Source of the DNA: Enterobacter sp. SA187
Lineage (GTDB): Bacteria; Pseudomonadota; Gammaproteobacteria; Enterobacterales; Enterobacteriaceae
DNA: 64,000 bases
Direction of reading: 5' to 3'
NCBI RefSeq assembly: GCF_001888805.2
Contig: NZ_CP019113.1
Location: 1,426,001-1,490,000 of the forward strand
Made by a program: the position numbers and the translations under genes. The number at the start of each line of letters is the position of its first letter. Position 1 is the stretch's first letter. Below the pieces are notes generated by a model, which was not told the origin of the DNA, did not search any database, and saw nothing but the letters and a program-made list of their open reading frames with translations. Of this stretch, positions 60,209 through 64,000 are shown one piece after another.

Positions 60209-61221
60209 GCCGAATCCCTGATAATTAATGCCGGATGGAATGCTTCGCCCTGCAGTGGTTGTTTATCGTCATCCATATGACAAAGTAACAGCCTGGCGGC
60301 GTTCCATCCCATCTGCGTCGCTGAAGTGTCGATACAGGTAATAGACGGCGAGAAAAATTCGGTGTCACTGACGTTTTCGAGGCAAATAATGGCGATATCA
60401 CGATTGATATAGCTGTCTTTTCCGATGCCCCGTCCACGCATTTTTATCGCGGAAATCACTTCCTGCGTGGTGGCCGCATCATAGCAAATCATCGCGGTGA
60501 CCCAGGGAGAACGGGAAAATAGTGCCGCCATTCTGTCTGCTAATGCGCCAGCGTTGCTGTCCGCAATAATCAGCGAAGTATCTTCCTCAAGATTATGTTC
60601 TTTTAACGCCGCAAAGTACCCGGCCAGTTTCTCTGCGCGATCTAGCGATTTGGGATGTCCGCCGATAAAGGCGATATGCATATGCCCGACATTAATCAAA
60701 TAGCGGGTGGCGATATTTCCGGCATAGTGGGCGTTAAGCCCTATCTGTTGAGGTTGTTCCGCGACCCCCGAGGAGGCGATAAACAGACAGGGAATATTAC
60801 GGGCATTCAGACGGGCAAGGGTACGCTCATTATTGTCGCGTTCACTGACGATCAAAAAGCCGTCAACGTTATAGTTCAGCGCGATATTAATGCGGTTTTC
60901 CAGTTCGGCCTGGGTTTCGAAAATCATGATGAAAGAGACTTTTTTGTGTTCATCAATACAGCTGGTGATCCCTTTCAGGGCATCCACATTAAAGGCCTGG
61001 CCCAGACCGTGAACCAGTACGGCAATAAGCCCCGTTTTACCGCTTTTAAGCGTGGCGGCATTGTTATTTCTGACGTAACCCAGTTCATCAATAGCCTTGT
61101 TGATCCGCTCCGTCGTCCATTTTGAGATACGGCCTTTCCCCGAGAGCGCCATCGATACGGTCGCCGCAGAAACCTCTGCCAGCTTCGCTACATCGGTGAT
61201 CGTCGGTTTTTTCCCTGCCAT
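60205..61221 (-). CDS. LacI-family transcriptional regulator, MalI-like
   Basis: The protein (338 aa) has an N-terminal LacI helix-turn-helix (TITDVAKLAEVSAATVSMALSGKGRIS) followed by a hinge and a periplasmic-binding-protein-like effector domain. SGKGRIS and RNNNAATLKSG resemble MalI, the repressor paired with malX in E. coli. It converges on the operon and overlaps the 3' end of the glycosylasparaginase gene by 4 nt. The palindrome at 56842-56863 is its probable operator. Confidence 0.92.
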   Translation of the reverse strand: MAGKKPTITDVAKLAEVSAATVSMALSGKGRISKWTTERINKAIDELGYVRNNNAATLKSGKTGLIAVLVHGLGQAFNVDALKGITSCIDEHKKVSFIMIFETQAELENRINIALNYNVDGFLIVSERDNNERTLARLNARNIPCLFIASSGVAEQPQQIGLNAHYAGNIATRYLINVGHMHIAFIGGHPKSLDRAEKLAGYFAALKEHNLEEDTSLIIADSNAGALADRMAALFSRSPWVTAMICYDAATTQEVISAIKMRGRGIGKDSYINRDIAIICLENVSDTEFFSPSITCIDTSATQMGWNAARLLLCHMDDDKQPLQGEAFHPALIIRDSA

Positions 61222-61392
61222 CCTGTGTATTTCCTCTCAACCGCAAGGGGATCTATTTTACGTTATTGGACTGACTTTCTCGCCATGATGATCCGCCGCC
61301 GTGCTTTCACTTAGAAAGCATAAGTAAAGAATGTAGATCCAGATCACATTTCTGCGCTATACAGTAAGCTCGTCACTGTAATGAGGTGCTGT

Positions 61393-61803
61393 ATGACATC
61401 GCTAAGTCGTCCCCGCGTTGAGTTCATCTCCACCATTTTGCAGACTGTGCTCAGTTTAGGTCTGCTCAGCCTTGGCCTGATCTTGGTGGTCTTTCTTGGC
61501 AAAGAGACGCTGCATCTGGCAGATGTGCTTTTTGCGCCGGAGCGCACCAGCAAATATGAGCTGGTAGAAGGGCTGGTGGTTTATTTTCTCTACTTCGAAT
61601 TTATCGCGCTGATCGTGAAATACTTTCAGTCCGGTTATCACTTTCCGCTGCGCTATTTTATCTATATCGGCATTACCGCCATCGTGCGGCTGATCATCGT
61701 CGATCATAAATCGCCGATGGACGTGCTGATCTACTCCGCGGCGATCCTGCTGCTGGTCCTGACGTTATGGCTGTGTAACTCGAAACGGCTCAAGCGCGAA
61801 TAA
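61393..61803 (+). CDS. psiE: Phosphate-starvation-inducible protein PsiE
   Basis: This 136-aa inner-membrane protein has four predicted membrane segments and the conserved centre SKYELVEGLVVYFLYFEFIALIVKYFQSG. In E. coli it is induced by phosphate starvation; its function is unclear. ATG 61393 (MTSLSRPRVEF) matches E. coli; the frame opens four codons earlier. In E. coli xylE separates psiE from malG; here nothing does. Confidence 0.95.
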   Translation: MTSLSRPRVEFISTILQTVLSLGLLSLGLILVVFLGKETLHLADVLFAPERTSKYELVEGLVVYFLYFEFIALIVKYFQSGYHFPLRYFIYIGITAIVRLIIVDHKSPMDVLIYSAAILLLVLTLWLCNSKRLKRE

Positions 61804-61826
61804 AAAAAGGCGGCCTGCGGGCCGCC
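61802..61826 (-). terminator. Terminator of the malEFG operon
   Basis: On the minus strand GGCGGCC / GGCCGCC is followed by seven T residues, 63 nt past the malG stop. There is no T-run on the plus strand, so it mainly serves the mal operon. Confidence 0.85.
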
Positions 61827-61888
61827 TGACAATCAAAAGTAACGCAACAATACAAGTTGAGGATAACAGTGGCATATCACGATGAAAC

Positions 61889-62779
61889 TCAGCCTTTCAC
61901 CCCGCCCGCCGTCAGGCCATTCACCAGCCAGCGTTGTGCCAGCAGGAACACCACGGTGATGGGGATTGCAGAAAGTACAGCCGCAGCGGCAAAGTCGCCC
62001 CACAGGTAGTTTTGCGGGTTGAGATACTGCTGCATACCGACCGCCAGCGTGTAGCTGTTAACATCACGCAGCAACAGCGAGGCGACCGGAACTTCGGTAA
62101 TAGCGGCGATAAACGACAGAATAAACACCACCGCCAGAATAGGCACAGAGAGCGGCAACAACACCAGACGGAACGCCTGCCATGGCGTTGCGCCATCCAG
62201 CGACGCCGCTTCTTCCAGCGAACCATCAATGGTTTCAAAATAGCCTTTAATCGTCCACACATGCAGCGCGATGCCGCCCAGATAGGCGAAGATCACCCCG
62301 CCGTGGGTGTTCAGCCCGATAAACGGAATGTACTGCCCGAGGCGGTCGAAGAGGGCATAAAGCGCCACCAGCGACAGCACAGCCGGGAACATCTGGAAAA
62401 TCAGCATACTTTTCAGCAGCGTGGCTTTGCCCGGAAAACGCATACGGGCAAAAGCGTAGGCGCAGGTGGTGGACAGCGCCACAATGCCGATGGCGGTGAT
62501 GGCCGCGATTTTGATCGAGTTCCACAGCCATAACAGCACCGGGAACGGCGGCGGCGTTACGCGACCATCGGCGTGCTCAATGCTGAAGCCGAGCGCCAGT
62601 TTCCAGTGCTCCCAGGAAATCTGATCCGGGATCAGGCTGCCGGTGGCGAAGTTGCCCGGACGCAGCGAAATCGCGATGACCATCAGTAGCGGGAACATGA
62701 TCGCGGCGATAAAAATTAGCAGCCCGAGGTGCGTGAGCAGAAGGCGCAGCTTTTGTGATTTGGGTTGTACCATAGCCAT
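61889..62779 (-). CDS. malG: Maltose/maltodextrin ABC transporter permease MalG
   Basis: MalG (296 aa) is one of the two membrane subunits of the MalFGK2 importer. Six membrane segments are present. The EAA loop that docks to the ATPase reads EEAASLDGATPWQAFRLVLLPLSVP. The C-terminal end GLTAGGVKG is typical of MalG. It lies 14 nt after malF in the malEFG operon, of which malE is outside the window. Confidence 0.98.
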   Translation of the reverse strand: MAMVQPKSQKLRLLLTHLGLLIFIAAIMFPLLMVIAISLRPGNFATGSLIPDQISWEHWKLALGFSIEHADGRVTPPPFPVLLWLWNSIKIAAITAIGIVALSTTCAYAFARMRFPGKATLLKSMLIFQMFPAVLSLVALYALFDRLGQYIPFIGLNTHGGVIFAYLGGIALHVWTIKGYFETIDGSLEEAASLDGATPWQAFRLVLLPLSVPILAVVFILSFIAAITEVPVASLLLRDVNSYTLAVGMQQYLNPQNYLWGDFAAAAVLSAIPITVVFLLAQRWLVNGLTAGGVKG

Positions 62780-62793
62780 TTACAGTGCCCTCC

Positions 62794-64000
62794 TTAGTCA
62801 AATTTCATGCGTGTGGCTTTCAGGTTGATGATGGCAAGCGCCCCCACCAGCAGGAAAATCAGCGTGGCGATAGCCGCCGCCAGGCCAAAGTCCTGCCCGC
62901 CGCCGCCTTCAAAGGCGATGCGATAGGTATAGCTGACCAGCAAATCGGTATAGCCCGCAGGCGTGGTGGTGCCGAGCCGGTCCGGCCCGCCATTGGTTAA
63001 CAGCTGGATCAGCACGAAGTTGTTAAAGTTAAAGGCAAAGCTGGCGATCATCAGCGGCGTCAGCGGCTTGATCAGCAGCGGGAAGGTGATCTTAAAGAAG
63101 TTCTGCAAAGGGCTTGCACCGTCCATCGCCGAAGCCTCATAAAGATCGTCCGGGATCGCTTTCAGCAGGCCCATGCAGAGGATCATCATGTAGGGGTAGC
63201 CGAGCCAGGTATTGACGATCACGATCATCGCCCGCGCGGTTGTCGGATCGCTGAACCAGGCCGGACGGATGCCAAACAGCCCGCTCAGCATCATATTGAT
63301 CTCCCCGAAGCTCTGGTTGAACAGGCCTTTGAAGATCAGGATCGAGATGAACGACGGTACGGCGTAGGGCAGGATCAGCAGCACGCGATACAGCGCTTTG
63401 CCTTTGAGGGATTCCCACTGCACCAGGCAGGCCAGTACCATGCCGACCGCTACGGTCAGTACCACCGTCAGGAGTGAGAAAATCACCGTCCAGACGAAAA
63501 TGGCGAAGAAGGGTTGCTGAATGCCTTCGTCGGTAAAGACGCGCATAAAGTTCTTCCAGCCGATGGTCACGGTATAGCCGGGGCTGAGTTTTTCGTCGCC
63601 CCAGTTGCCGTCAGCGTTAACGGCCTGGAAATAACCGATGTCATTGTTCGGGCGATACACCACGCCGCTCTGATTATTGGTCAGCGCGCCGTCATCGCCG
63701 CGCGTATACAGCGGACGGGTGCCGGAGAACTGGCGCAGTGAACTCATGATGACTTTGCTGTCGTCGGGCAGCACAGCGGTCAGCTGGTTCAGCGCCTGAC
63801 GGTTCTGGGTGATCACGCGCAGATTGCCGCGTTCGCCTTCCGGCAGGGCGGGGGCTTCTTTCAGCTTCAGCGTCTGCTCGCCGCCGAACCTGAAGGCGTC
63901 TGAGACATAATTTTTGCCGCTTTCACCGTCGGTCAGTGCCAGGATCCAGTCATTACCCGCCGGGTAAAGTCCAAAATTAAATGACTTTCCGGCCTGATAA
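62794..64000 (-). CDS. malF: Maltose/maltodextrin ABC transporter permease MalF, 5' end outside window
   Basis: The C-terminal 401 or so residues of MalF are present; the frame is open to the window edge, where YQAGKSFNFGLYPAG aligns with the start of the large periplasmic P2 loop. That loop (about 63540-64000) contacts maltose-binding protein. The later membrane segments and the EAA loop YEASAMDGASPLQNFFKITFPLL follow. E. coli MalF is 514 aa, so about 110 N-terminal residues are missing because of the window limit. Confidence 0.97.
   Translation of the reverse strand, partial: YQAGKSFNFGLYPAGNDWILALTDGESGKNYVSDAFRFGGEQTLKLKEAPALPEGERGNLRVITQNRQALNQLTAVLPDDSKVIMSSLRQFSGTRPLYTRGDDGALTNNQSGVVYRPNNDIGYFQAVNADGNWGDEKLSPGYTVTIGWKNFMRVFTDEGIQQPFFAIFVWTVIFSLLTVVLTVAVGMVLACLVQWESLKGKALYRVLLILPYAVPSFISILIFKGLFNQSFGEINMMLSGLFGIRPAWFSDPTTARAMIVIVNTWLGYPYMMILCMGLLKAIPDDLYEASAMDGASPLQNFFKITFPLLIKPLTPLMIASFAFNFNNFVLIQLLTNGGPDRLGTTTPAGYTDLLVSYTYRIAFEGGGGQDFGLAAAIATLIFLLVGALAIINLKATRMKFD

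Noticed and set aside
61222..61300. A weak ACGTT-centred sequence (TTTTACGTTATT) before the LacI-type gene as an autoregulatory operator
   Set aside because: It shares only the core with the 56842-56863 palindrome and is not symmetrical; the evidence is too weak for a feature.

Overview
The window is chromosomal DNA from a member of the Enterobacteriaceae. Nearly every protein reads as a close relative of its Escherichia coli counterpart, and the gene order follows the E. coli segment from the thrU-tyrU-glyT-thrT-tufB tRNA operon to malFG. Several E. coli genes expected here are missing or replaced: there is no zraPSR, yjaAB, arpA, pepE or xylE. The 16S gene also differs from that of E. coli. 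An Enterobacter/Kosakonia/Citrobacter-like genus is the best guess, but the sequence alone does not settle the genus.

Layout. 1-14050: the tRNA-tufB operon, then secE-nusG, the ribosomal protein genes rplKA and rplJL, and rpoBC, with their leader and attenuator signals. 14067-14694: an orphan lactose/cellobiose-type PTS IIA-IIB pair on the minus strand. 14812-20062: the thiamine operon thiCEFSGH on the minus strand behind a TPP riboswitch; its thiC looks internally shortened. 20308-28250: rsd, nudC-hemE-nfi-yjaG, hupA, yjaH, and the minus-strand purHD operon with a PurR-type promoter. 28506-34017: a complete rRNA operon at the E. coli rrnE position, but with tRNA-Ile and tRNA-Ala in the spacer. 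34103-41560: a DUF4385 gene, metA with four MET boxes, the glyoxylate operon aceBAK and its repressor iclR. 41648-52559: metH with a possible upstream leader peptide, yjbB, a DinJ/YafQ-type toxin-antitoxin pair, rluF, yjbD, lysC and pgi. 52972-56744: the yjbEFGH exopolysaccharide operon. 56827-61221: an accessory catabolic locus made of a CRP site, a LacI-type operator, a PTS EIICB, a NagB-like deaminase, a glycosylasparaginase-like Ntn hydrolase and a MalI-like repressor. 61393-64000: psiE, malG and the 3' part of malF.

Most of the window is core housekeeping: translation and transcription machinery, thiamine, heme, purine, methionine and lysine synthesis, acetate and glucose metabolism, and maltose uptake. 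The candidate for an undescribed system is the 56.8-61.2 kb locus. Its gene content suggests import and phosphorylation of an amino-sugar conjugate, possibly a sugar-asparagine, followed by cleavage to an amino acid and an amino-sugar phosphate that enters glycolysis. Other points of note are the roughly 35-residue gap in ThiC, the lack of a recognisable lysine riboswitch before lysC, the orphan PTS pair, a large inverted repeat in the purH leader, and the small ORF coupled to metH.
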